64,000 nt of DNA from Amaricoccus sp003258405 (GTDB taxonomy: Bacteria > Pseudomonadota > Alphaproteobacteria > Rhodobacterales > Rhodobacteraceae), in the NCBI RefSeq assembly GCF_043226085.1, contig NZ_CP171225.1, positions 2,604,001 to 2,668,000 of the forward strand, given 5' to 3'. Both the position numbers and the translations under genes were made by a program. This document shows, piece after piece, positions 44,947 to 54,434 of this stretch; position 1 is the stretch's first letter, and each line of letters starts with the position of its first letter. The notes beneath the pieces are model-generated. The model was not told where the DNA came from. It did not search any database and saw nothing but the letters and a program-made list of their open reading frames with translations.

Positions 44947-45091
44947 GCCTCCTGCGGCGGATCACGGCCGCACGCGGAAACGTGTCTGGAACTCTGCGGC
45001 GGTCTGAGGTGTTTTCCCGCTGTCCCCCGCAAGACGGGGACACGTGGAGCCGGGGCCAGAAGGGGCCTCGGACACAACCCGGAGAAGGATC

Positions 45092-45196
45092 ATGACCCGC
45101 ACGTCGCCCCGCAACCCCGTCCCGGAGCGCGAAAAGCGCGACAGGAGGCCGGAACCGCCGAAGGGATGGCGATTCACCGATTGGGCGATGCTCTGA
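45092..45196 (+). CDS. candidate 34-residue basic micro-protein
   Basis: Short frame starting MTRTSPRNPVPEREKRDRR and ending GWRFTDWAML. GGAGAAGG lies five bases upstream of the ATG. It follows the BrnA-like gene by 145 bp on the same strand. The composition is strongly basic then aromatic. No family recognised. Confidence 0.4.
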   Translation: MTRTSPRNPVPEREKRDRRPEPPKGWRFTDWAML

Positions 45197-45354
45197 GCAG
45201 AAGGCTCGTTTGCTGGAACCGCAGAATGCGTGACGGCTGTTGAGGCCGGAAGGGCCTGAACCGTGATCCGTCGCAAGATCATACCGCCCGGGCGAGATCA
45301 GAAGCAGAGGCGCCTGGCTCAGAAAAAGTCAGGCGCCCATCAGCCCGGACATGA

Positions 45355-45381
45355 AAAAGGCCCGCGAATTGCGGGCCTTTT
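45355..45381 (-). terminator. bidirectional terminator between cspA and the plus-strand genes
   Basis: GGCCCGC/GCGGGCC stem (45359-45365 with 45371-45377), five-base loop, A-run on one side and T-run on the other, so it works in both directions. A second inverted repeat (45309-45316 with 45330-45337) lies just before it. Confidence 0.85.
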
Positions 45382-45411
45382 CTGATTCGGAAGCAATCCC
45401 TGGCGGGAGGC

Positions 45412-45621
45412 TCAGTCGATCAGGGTCAGGTTCGACGCGGACTGACGACCGTCGCGGCCGGTTTCCATATCGAAGGAGACCTTCTGATTGTCCTTGAGGC
45501 CGGTGAGGCCAGAGCGCTCAACCGCCGAGATGTGGACGAAAACGTCCTTGGAACCACCCTCAGGGGCGATGAAGCCGAAGCCTTTGGTGGCGTTGAACCA
45601 TTTCACGGTGCCGGTGGCCAT
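45412..45621 (-). CDS. cspA: cold-shock protein
   Basis: A 69-residue single cold-shock domain binding single-stranded RNA/DNA. RNP1 KGFGFIAPE and RNP2 DVFVHISAVE motifs are intact, starting MATGTVKWFNATKGFG. GAGGAG precedes the ATG. A likely promoter about 125 bp upstream gives the long 5' leader usual for such genes. cspA is used here as the family name, since paralogues cannot be separated by sequence alone. Confidence 0.95.
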   Translation of the reverse strand: MATGTVKWFNATKGFGFIAPEGGSKDVFVHISAVERSGLTGLKDNQKVSFDMETGRDGRQSASNLTLID

Positions 45622-45745
45622 CGTGCATTCTCCTCTTGTGGTGCTGCCCGCGGACCTGCGGCAGCCTGGCTAAGGTCAGAGCAAAATCGCGTGACTGAAG
45701 CCGAATAGGAGACAGTGGCCGAATTTTGGTAACGTCGCAGGATTT

Positions 45746-45774
45746 CATATGCACCGACTTCCGGAGTTTTGCAA
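45746..45774 (-). promoter_or_regulatory. candidate cspA promoter
   Basis: Minus-strand TTGCAA (45769-45774) and CATATG (45746-45751) are 17 bp apart. Transcription from here would give a leader of about 115-120 nt before cspA. Confidence 0.4.
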
Positions 45775-46224
45775 GTGGCGTGATCAACCTCCGCCGGGGG
45801 GCAACCAAGAAATATTTATGAAAAGAATTGGAACCGATTCATGTATTCGCCTTGCCTTATGTGTAAACGACAGCATCGTCCCGAGCTTCGGACGCGGGTA
45901 TTGGTCAAGGCAGAGAACACCGCCGCAGTTGCGGTCGGCTGGGGGGGCGCACTCCATGTGGATACTCCCGGCAGGAATGTGGAACTCTTGCCTAGTCTCG
46001 GCCAGTTCTGCCGCTCTTCCCACAGCGGCTGTCAGATGCTGACACGTGTGACGCGGAAGTGGCAGCCTTCGCTTTCCTCGCGCTCCCAGGGCGGGCGCTG
46101 CGCGGGGAGGGGACCGGTTGCCATGCCGAGACGGGCCTCGCTCGATCATCCGGAACCCTGTCATGTGGTGGGGTGAGTCGGGCGCCTCGCGGAGGGTTGC
46201 CGGGGAAACCGGCCTCCGACCGTC
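45775..46224. other. gene-free spacer between cspA and cutA
   Basis: No supported gene. It has an AT-rich patch around 45808-45865 and then ordinary GC-rich sequence. Several open frames of about 100 codons are present but lack ribosome-binding sites and recognisable domains. Confidence 0.4.
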
Positions 46225-46545
46225 TCAGGGCGATTCCGTCTCGGCGCAGGCCCAGGCGAGATAGTCGGGTGTCACGGCGACGGCGGGCACCGCGTGGATG
46301 CCGGGCGTTTCATAGGGATGCAGGGCGCGGGCGGCAGCGGCCAGCGGTGCGAAGAGGTCGGCGCGGGTCTTGGCGCGGAGCGGGATTTCGCGGGCCGATT
46401 CGATTGCACCCTTCCAGTGATAGAGGCTCTCGACCGGGGGGAAGATGTTGACCGCCGCGGCAAGGCGCCGCTCGATGAGGGCGGCGGCGATCCGGCGGGC
46501 GGTCGCGGCATCGGGGCAGTTGATCCAGACATCGATCAGGGTCAT
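46225..46545 (-). CDS. cutA: divalent-cation tolerance protein CutA
   Basis: A 106-residue trimeric ferredoxin-like-fold protein. The family pattern is clear: VWINCPDAATARRIAAALIERRLAAAVNIFPPVESLYHWKGAIES, then LHPYETPGIHAVPA. The N-terminal strand and YHWKG motif are intact. Despite the name, the direct function in metal tolerance is not settled. GGAGG lies 13 bp upstream of the start, somewhat far. Confidence 0.92.
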   Translation of the reverse strand: MTLIDVWINCPDAATARRIAAALIERRLAAAVNIFPPVESLYHWKGAIESAREIPLRAKTRADLFAPLAAAARALHPYETPGIHAVPAVAVTPDYLAWACAETESP

Positions 46546-46705
46546 GGGGCAATCGGGCCTCCTTCGGCGGTGGCGGAGGGACGCTACCCTCCGGCGCGAT
46601 TGCTGTCATCAACCCTTGTCGCGCGAGTTGTGGTGCATTCCGGAAAAGTTGCGTGGGCCGTATTTCAGGCGGATACTCGGGCCTCCTCAAGGGAGGGGGA
46701 GAAAA

Positions 46706-47038
46706 ATGGCGATCTTCGAGAAGATGAATGCGGCAATATCGGGCATGGATATGGACGCCTACCTTGATCTCTACAGCGATGATGCGGTCTTCGTGCGGCA
46801 CAAGTCCGGGACGGAGCTCGACAAGGCGCAGTTTTCGGAGCTGATTCGCAAGATGGCGGCCTCCCACGGGACGGTGATGGGGGAGCGGCGCTGCCTCTAC
46901 GAGAACAGCGACATCCTCGTCGTGCATTCCATCAATGACTATCCCGACGGGACGCGCGAGGCGGTGCTCATGGCCTGCTCGCTGAAGGACGGCAAGATCA
47001 ACCGGGTCGAGACCGGGGCAACGCCACTCGCGACGTGA
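46706..47038 (+). CDS. SnoaL/NTF2-like protein
   Basis: A 110-residue alpha+beta-barrel protein of the nuclear-transport-factor-2-like superfamily. The N-terminal helix and MDAYLDLYSDDAVFVRHKSG strand are typical. Such proteins bind small hydrophobic ligands or act as isomerases/hydrolases. GGGAGGGGGAG precedes the ATG at 46706. It converges with the lipocalin gene. No substrate can be assigned. Confidence 0.75.
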   Translation: MAIFEKMNAAISGMDMDAYLDLYSDDAVFVRHKSGTELDKAQFSELIRKMAASHGTVMGERRCLYENSDILVVHSINDYPDGTREAVLMACSLKDGKINRVETGATPLAT

Positions 47039-47072
47039 TCCGGGGTGCTCGCCCGGCGTCGGGCGGGCCGGC

Positions 47073-47603
47073 TCACTTGGCGGCTTGCGGCACGTCGTAG
47101 AGGCGGGAGGGATCGTAGCCGTTCGCTTCCAGCACGGCTTCGGCCTTTGCCCGGCGGGCGGCGTCGATCGTGGGGGTGCGGGCGAGGATCCAGCCGGCGC
47201 TGCCGGAGGGCACGCCGACCACGGCGGTCTGGTAGCTCTCGTCGACCCAGAGCACCCAGTAATCGCCGCGGACGAAGGGCACGCGGTCGAATTTCACCTT
47301 GAGCTTGCCGGGGCCGACGATGCTCGCCTTGCCGGCGGCGGTTTCCGCCGGGCCGTCGGGCGTGTCCTTCCGGCAGGTGTTCAGGACGCTGATCGTTTCG
47401 GCGTCGATCCGGCCGTATTCCGCGGTGGTGGCGGTGCAACCCTTCTCGAAGAACACCGGGTAGCGGGCGATTTCATACCAGAGGCCGAGGTAGCGCTCCG
47501 GCTGGAAGTCGCTCTGCGCGACAATCGGTGTTCCGGTGTCGCGGTAGCTGCTGCCGGTGCAGGCCGCGAGGGCGCCACAGAGGGCGATGAGGACGGAACG
47601 CAT
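47073..47603 (-). CDS. Blc-type outer-membrane lipocalin lipoprotein
   Basis: A 176-residue lipoprotein with a lipobox (LAAC, Cys15) and a lipocalin domain. The GLWYEIARYP motif (40-49) is the family signature, and KGCTATTAEYG and YWVLWVDESYQTAVVGVP follow as in bacterial lipocalin Blc. Such proteins bind lipids such as lysophospholipids at the envelope. The start at 47603 is chosen for the signal peptide; GGGAG lies 11 bp upstream. Confidence 0.9.
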   Translation of the reverse strand: MRSVLIALCGALAACTGSSYRDTGTPIVAQSDFQPERYLGLWYEIARYPVFFEKGCTATTAEYGRIDAETISVLNTCRKDTPDGPAETAAGKASIVGPGKLKVKFDRVPFVRGDYWVLWVDESYQTAVVGVPSGSAGWILARTPTIDAARRAKAEAVLEANGYDPSRLYDVPQAAK

Positions 47604-47900
47604 GGGCAACGGGCTCCCGAGTGATGGCGGGGCATCATAGCCGGAACGCCACGGCGAAGGCGATGGTTCCGGGGGGGCGGAAGGAGCTTTCGCTGCGCGG
47701 CAGTGGGTCGCAGACCCGAAAGAGCGGCGATGCGGAGGGCGGCCCCGCGCGCCGGCTTGCCGTGGGAAGAGAGGAGGCCGGGGGCGATCAGCTCCGGAGC
47801 GGACTACCCCCCACGGTTTTCGCGCGCCAGCCGGACGGCCGCCTCGAGCTGAAGCTGCCACACGTTCGATTGGCGCGGGCAACCCGGACCCGCGGCGCGG

Positions 47901-48482
47901 TCAGCTTCTGGGCCGGCCCGCTCCGGTCGCGGCGGCGATCTCGTTCATCCGGCCGGTCTTGACGTCATAGACATAGCCGTAGATCGGGATCGCGGGGTTC
48001 ACCAGCGGATGGTGGCGGATGCGGGTGACGTCCTCGAGCACCGATGCCTCCTGGTCGGCGATCGTGTGCCACTTGACGAAGCGTCCTTCCGTCGAGCCGC
48101 CGGGCTCGGAGCGGTTGCGGAAGCCCTCCGGGGTGAGTTCGGCGGTCTCCAGCGATCCGGCCAGCAGGTCGCCCATCAGGCCATCGTCGAAGAACAGCAT
48201 GCCGCAATCGGTGTGGTGGATGACGAACCATTCGCGCGTGCCGAGCAGCTTGTGGCTGATGACCATCGAGCGGATCGCATCGTCGGTTGCCCGCCCGCCG
48301 GCGTTGCGCACGACATGGGCGTCGCCCTCGGCGAGGCCGGCGTATTTCGCCGGGTCCAGGCGGGCATCCATGCAGGTGAGGATCAGGAAGCCGCGCGCGG
48401 GCGGTAGGGCGAGGTCGGCCTTGTCGCCGAAGCTTTCGGCATAGGCGGCATTGGCGGATTCGACGTCCGATTTGATGGTCAT
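47901..48482 (-). CDS. beta-class carbonic anhydrase
   Basis: Interconverts CO2 and bicarbonate; 193 residues. Zinc ligands Cys37, His90 and Cys93 are in LTCMDARLDP and VIHHTDCGM, with the Asp39-Arg41 dyad. The HVVRNAGGRATDDAIRS loop is typical of the mycobacterial/MtCAb-like subclass of beta enzymes. No neighbour suggests a carboxysome or cyanate role. A 300-bp spacer with no gene separates it from the lipocalin gene. Confidence 0.92.
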   Translation of the reverse strand: MTIKSDVESANAAYAESFGDKADLALPPARGFLILTCMDARLDPAKYAGLAEGDAHVVRNAGGRATDDAIRSMVISHKLLGTREWFVIHHTDCGMLFFDDGLMGDLLAGSLETAELTPEGFRNRSEPGGSTEGRFVKWHTIADQEASVLEDVTRIRHHPLVNPAIPIYGYVYDVKTGRMNEIAAATGAGRPRS

Positions 48483-48738
48483 GGTGGTCCTCCCGGCGCG
48501 GCGGTTTCTGGTGGGGCCGCTTGGTCGGAAGGTGGCGCAAATCGGGGTGGCGGATCAAGACTGGCCAGACGGGAGGGGGCGAACTTCGGGGCGGAGCGAT
48601 ATGCGCGGCGGCCGCGGAGCGTGGAGATGCCCTCGTTCGGCTGGAACCGGTCAGTGGTTGCCCGGGCGGGCGCGGAAGCGCCTGCCGCGGGTCAAATCGT
48701 GCAGGGTGGCAACGCAGCGCTGAGATCGTGTACGCGAT

Positions 48739-50406
<1,668 letters not shown>

Positions 50407-50501
50407 CGGAATACTCGCTCGAAAGGGGATCTCGGCCCGTCCCTAGCTGGAACGGGCCGAGGGCGCAAGGGATGGGGCCCGGCGCGGGGCCGGGCGCGGG
50501 C

Positions 50502-52196
50502 TCAGGCGGCGGCCTGTTCGAGCAGGCGGCGGGCGATGACCTGGGCCTGGATCTCGGCGGCGCCTTCGAAGATGTTGAGGATGCGCGCGTCGCAGAGCAC
50601 GCGGCTCACCTGGTATTCGAGGGCGAAACCGTTGCCGCCGTGGATCTGCAGCGCATTGTCGGCGCAGGCCCAGGCGATGCGGGCGCCGAGGAGCTTGGCC
50701 ATGCCGGCCTCGAGGTCGCAGCGCCGGTCCTCGTCCTTCTCGCGGGCGGAGAAATAGGTGAGCTGGCGGGCGATCATGATCTCCACCGCCATCATCGCGA
50801 GCTTGGAGTAGACGCGCGGGAAGTGGATCAGCGCCTTGCCGAACTGCTTGCGGTCCTGCGCGTAGCGCATGCCGAGCTCCATCGCGCACTGCGCAACGCC
50901 GATGGCGCGCGCGGCGGTCTGGATGCGGGCGCTCTCGAAGGTCTGCATGAGCTGCTTGAAGCCCTGGCCCTCGACGCCGCCGAGCAGGTTCGCCGCCGGC
51001 ACCTTGAAGCCGTCGAAGCCGAGCTCGTATTCCTTCATGCCGCGGTAGCCGAGCACCTCGATCTCGCCGCCGGTCATGCCTTCGGTCGGGAAGGCGGTCT
51101 CTTCGGTGCCGCGAAGCTTCGGGGCGAGGAACATCGAGAGGCCGGCATAGTTGTCGGTCGCGGGATCGGTGCGGACGAGGAGCGTCATCACATCGGCGCG
51201 GGCCGCGTGGGTGATCCATGTCTTGTTGCCGGTGACGACATATTCATCGCCTGACTTCACGGCGCGGGTGCGGAGGCTTCCGAGGTCGGAGCCGGTGTTG
51301 GGCTCGGTGAAGACGGCGGTCGGCAGAATCTCGGCCGAGGCGATCTTCGGCAGCCATTCCTGCTTCTGCTCCTCCGTGCCGCCGCAGAGGATGAGCTCGG
51401 CGGCGATCTCGGAGCGGGTGCCGAGGGAGCCCACGCCGATATAGCCGCGCGAGAGCTCCTCGGAGACCACGCACATCGCCGTCTTCGACATGCCGAACCC
51501 GCCGTATTCCTCGGGGATGGTGAGGCCGAAGACGCCGAGCTCGCCCATCTCCTCGAGGATCGAGAGCGGGATGAGCTCGTCCTTCAGGTGCCATTCATGG
51601 GCGAAGGGCACGACCTTGTCCTCGGCGAAGCGCCGGAACTGGTCGCGGATCATCTCGTATTCCTCGTCGAGCCCGGTGGCGCCGAAGGTCGCCGCGCCAT
51701 CCTGCTCGATCATGAGCTCGACGAGGCGCTTGCGCGCGGCATCGGTGTTGCCGAGGGACGCGAGCATGACCACCGCGGGCGTCATGAAGGCCGCGATATC
51801 TTCGGCGGCGACGCCAAGCACTTGCGGGCGGGCCATTTCGCCCTGGGACATCGGGATGCCGCCCTGGAGCTGGCAGAGATATTCGCCGAAGGCGATCTGA
51901 AGGATGAGGCTCTCCATCTCGCCGAGCCGGCCCTCGGCCTCGAGCGCCTTCGCCCAGGAGGCCATTTCCTTCAGGCTTTCGACATAGGTCGCGATCCAGG
52001 ACAGCGCATGAGCTGCCGACTGGTCCGCCTCGAGCGCCTTGTTGGAGATCCGCCCGCCGGTCGAGAGCTTCACGCCGAGCGCCTTGCCCGCCGCGGCGAG
52101 CAGGGTCTTCGCGGCAGTCACAGCTTCTTCGCAGGCGGGAAGGATATCCGCCAGCACCGGCGTTTCGGACGACAGGGTTCGGGCAGCCTGGTTCAT
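50502..52196 (-). CDS. mcd: (2S)-methylsuccinyl-CoA dehydrogenase (acyl-CoA dehydrogenase family)
   Basis: A 564-residue acyl-CoA dehydrogenase with an N-terminal extension of about 170 residues. That extension (SAAHALSWIATYVESLKEMASWAK, IPMSQGEMARPQVLG) and the overall length are typical of Mcd, which oxidises (2S)-methylsuccinyl-CoA to mesaconyl-CoA in the ethylmalonyl-CoA pathway for acetyl-CoA assimilation. The core has VFTEPNTGSDLGSLRT and IHGGNGFALEYQVSRVLCDARILNIFEGAAEIQ. Start 52196 is preferred over an upstream in-frame ATG. Other pathway genes are not in the window. Confidence 0.82.
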   Translation of the reverse strand: MNQAARTLSSETPVLADILPACEEAVTAAKTLLAAAGKALGVKLSTGGRISNKALEADQSAAHALSWIATYVESLKEMASWAKALEAEGRLGEMESLILQIAFGEYLCQLQGGIPMSQGEMARPQVLGVAAEDIAAFMTPAVVMLASLGNTDAARKRLVELMIEQDGAATFGATGLDEEYEMIRDQFRRFAEDKVVPFAHEWHLKDELIPLSILEEMGELGVFGLTIPEEYGGFGMSKTAMCVVSEELSRGYIGVGSLGTRSEIAAELILCGGTEEQKQEWLPKIASAEILPTAVFTEPNTGSDLGSLRTRAVKSGDEYVVTGNKTWITHAARADVMTLLVRTDPATDNYAGLSMFLAPKLRGTEETAFPTEGMTGGEIEVLGYRGMKEYELGFDGFKVPAANLLGGVEGQGFKQLMQTFESARIQTAARAIGVAQCAMELGMRYAQDRKQFGKALIHFPRVYSKLAMMAVEIMIARQLTYFSAREKDEDRRCDLEAGMAKLLGARIAWACADNALQIHGGNGFALEYQVSRVLCDARILNIFEGAAEIQAQVIARRLLEQAAA

Positions 52197-52443
52197 GAAC
52201 TGAGAGCCTTTCGGTTGGGCGGTGACTCCCATTGTGCACCGCCGAATCGGATATTGCACGCGCGCATACGCTGGGTTGCTGCGCCGTCATTGTCAATTAT
52301 CGCGCAAGAAAGCAATAGAACGAAGGTGTCAATCGGAAGATTATTAGCATCGCGCCACCGCAGCGCAATGTTGCAAAGCGGCGATTGCCGCACGATGCCG
52401 TCTCTGCGAAGAGTCCGGACAAAAGACGGCTGGAGGGACACGC

Positions 52444-53223
52444 ATGACGGGGCTCGAGGGATTCATGGAGGCCCATGGCGGGCTTGCGCTCATCGGCGCA
52501 GTGGCGGCCCTTGCCGCGGGCGGCTTTACCAAGGGCGTCGTGGGCTTTGCCCTGCCGCTCATCGCGCTGAGCCTCATGGCCTCTTTCCTGCCCTTTCAGG
52601 TGGCGCTGGCGCTGCTGATCGTACCGACCCTGGCCTCGAACCTCGCACAGGCGCTGAGGAACGGGCCGCGCGCGGCCCTTGCGAGCCTCCTGCGGTTCTG
52701 GCGGCTCAACCTCGTGCTCGGCATCACGATTGCGCTCGCGGCCCAGTTGGTGGTGGCGCTGCCCGATGCCTTCTTCTTCGCGCTGCTCGGGGTCACGATC
52801 ACCGCCTTCGGGGTCAGCCAGCTTCTCGGCTGGGCGCCGCACCTGCCCGAGCACCACGTCCGGCTGGTGGAGCTGGCGACCGGGCTGGTGGCGGGGTTCT
52901 TCGGCGGGATTTCCGGCGTCTGGGGGCCGCCCATCGTGATGTATCTGCTCTCGCGGCGGGTGCCGAAGGTCGAGATGGTGCGCAGCCAGTCGATCTCCTT
53001 CCTGCTGGGCTCGGTGGTGCTGATCGTGGCGCATCTCAAGTCTGGCGTGCTCAATCCGGTGACGTTGCCGGTCTCGATGCTGCTGGTCCTGCCGACGTTT
53101 GCCGCGATGCTGCTCGGCTATCGGGTGCAGGACCGGCTCGACCAGGAGCTGTTCCGGCGGGTGACGCTGGTGGTGCTCATGGTCGCGGGCCTCAACCTGC
53201 TGCGCCGCGCGCTCGGCGGCTGA
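52444..53223 (+). CDS. TauE/SafE family anion exporter
   Basis: A 259-residue membrane protein of the TauE/SafE family, linked to export of sulfite or organosulfur anions. It has about eight hydrophobic segments with two internal halves: GGFTKGVVGFALPLIALSLM in the first and GLVAGFFGGISGVWGPPIVMYLL in the second, the classical repeated glycine-rich motif. GGAGGG precedes the ATG. The substrate is unknown. It is divergent from mcd. Confidence 0.88.
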   Translation: MTGLEGFMEAHGGLALIGAVAALAAGGFTKGVVGFALPLIALSLMASFLPFQVALALLIVPTLASNLAQALRNGPRAALASLLRFWRLNLVLGITIALAAQLVVALPDAFFFALLGVTITAFGVSQLLGWAPHLPEHHVRLVELATGLVAGFFGGISGVWGPPIVMYLLSRRVPKVEMVRSQSISFLLGSVVLIVAHLKSGVLNPVTLPVSMLLVLPTFAAMLLGYRVQDRLDQELFRRVTLVVLMVAGLNLLRRALGG

Positions 53224-53341
53224 ACGACGCGCATTTCGGTCGAATTTGCCGCGCTTCCGCGGCGTCTCCTTGGCGAAAACTTAACGCTGGCGCGCCAGAT
53301 TGACCGGGCTTGCGAAGCACGCATCGGGGGAGAGGGGAATC

Positions 53342-54367
53342 ATGGCTCTGGATGGCCGGGAGGATTATCTGCGTCTGGCGGCGCTGCGCCGCTATGACAT
53401 TCTGGACACGCCCGCGGAACCGGTTTTCGACCGCCTGGCCGAGCTGGCCGCAGGGTTCCTTGCGATGCCGGTGACGGTGGTCGCCTTCGTCGATGCCGAC
53501 CGGGTCTGGGTCAAGGCGGCGCATGGCGCCGATGCGGTGCAGCTGGGCGATGCGGTGATGCGCGTCGCCGACGTGGTGACGCAGGACTGTCCGCGGCTCA
53601 TTGCCGAACCCGATCCCGCCGGGGCGGCGGGGCTCAGGGTCGCGGTTGCGGCACCTCTCCTGACGCCCGAGGGGCATGCGATCGGGGTGATTGCCGGGAT
53701 GGACCGCCGTTCGGTGCGCCTTACCGCGGCGCTCTGCGAGAAATTCACCCTCGCGGCGGGGGTGGTGATGGATCAGCTCGAGGCGCGGCGCCATGCGGGT
53801 GAGGCGGCACAGTTGCAGGCGGCGCTTTCGGAGGCCTGCCCCGGGCTCGAGCGGCCGGCGCGGCCCGATCCGCTGACCGGGCTTGCCTGTCGCACGGCGC
53901 TGATCGCCCAGGCGGGGCGGCTCATCATCCGGGCCAGGTCGGGCATCACCGGGGCGGCGATGATCCTGCTCGAGATCGACGGGCTGGAGGCGCTTGCGGC
54001 GGGGCGCGGGGAGGCGGCGGGCGAGGCGGTGATCCGCAGTGTCGCGCAGCAGCTCGCACGGTCCTGCCGCGCGCATGACGTGCTCGGGCGGCTCGATGGC
54101 GGGGTGTTTCTCGCGGTGTTCTCGGAGGTCACGCGGCACCAGGCGCTGGCGATTGCCCGGCGGCTGCGCGAAAGCGTCTCCGCCGCACGCCTTCCGCTGG
54201 CCGCGGAGGAGGAGTCTTCGGTCACGGTGAGCGCGGGGGTGCTGATGGTTCCGCCGGCGGATCTCGGGCCGTTCTGCTTCGAGGCGGCGCTCGCGGAGGT
54301 GCGGCACGCGCTCAGGATTGCAAAGGCGGAGGGTGGCGACCGGGCGGTCGTGACGTTCGCCGGATAG
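53342..54367 (+). CDS. GAF-GGDEF protein with degenerate diguanylate-cyclase site
   Basis: A 341-residue soluble protein: a GAF sensory domain (about 20-145), a short linker, and a GGDEF-type domain from DPLTGL (176-181). The catalytic loop, RxGGDEF in active cyclases, here reads RLDGGVF (250-256), losing the acidic Asp-Glu pair needed for metal and GTP. So cyclic-di-GMP synthesis is not expected; a GTP- or c-di-GMP-independent signalling role is more likely. ATG 53342 has GGGGAG upstream. Confidence 0.8.
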   Translation: MALDGREDYLRLAALRRYDILDTPAEPVFDRLAELAAGFLAMPVTVVAFVDADRVWVKAAHGADAVQLGDAVMRVADVVTQDCPRLIAEPDPAGAAGLRVAVAAPLLTPEGHAIGVIAGMDRRSVRLTAALCEKFTLAAGVVMDQLEARRHAGEAAQLQAALSEACPGLERPARPDPLTGLACRTALIAQAGRLIIRARSGITGAAMILLEIDGLEALAAGRGEAAGEAVIRSVAQQLARSCRAHDVLGRLDGGVFLAVFSEVTRHQALAIARRLRESVSAARLPLAAEEESSVTVSAGVLMVPPADLGPFCFEAALAEVRHALRIAKAEGGDRAVVTFAG

Positions 54368-54389
54368 TGCGGGCGAGGGGAGTGGGAAA

Positions 54390-54419
54390 GCCCCCACCGG
54401 CCAAGCGGCCGATGGGGGC
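54390..54419 (-). terminator. probable terminator of pckA
   Basis: A GC-rich stem of seven plus five base pairs with one mismatch (54390-54402 with 54407-54419) and a four-base loop, 15 bp beyond the pckA stop. The T-tail on the minus strand is short. Confidence 0.55.
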
Positions 54420-54434
54420 GAGGTCTTGTCAGGC

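Noticed and set aside
45784..46176. Open frames of about 110-126 codons on both strands upstream of cspA
   Set aside because: No ribosome-binding sites, low-complexity composition and mutual overlap.
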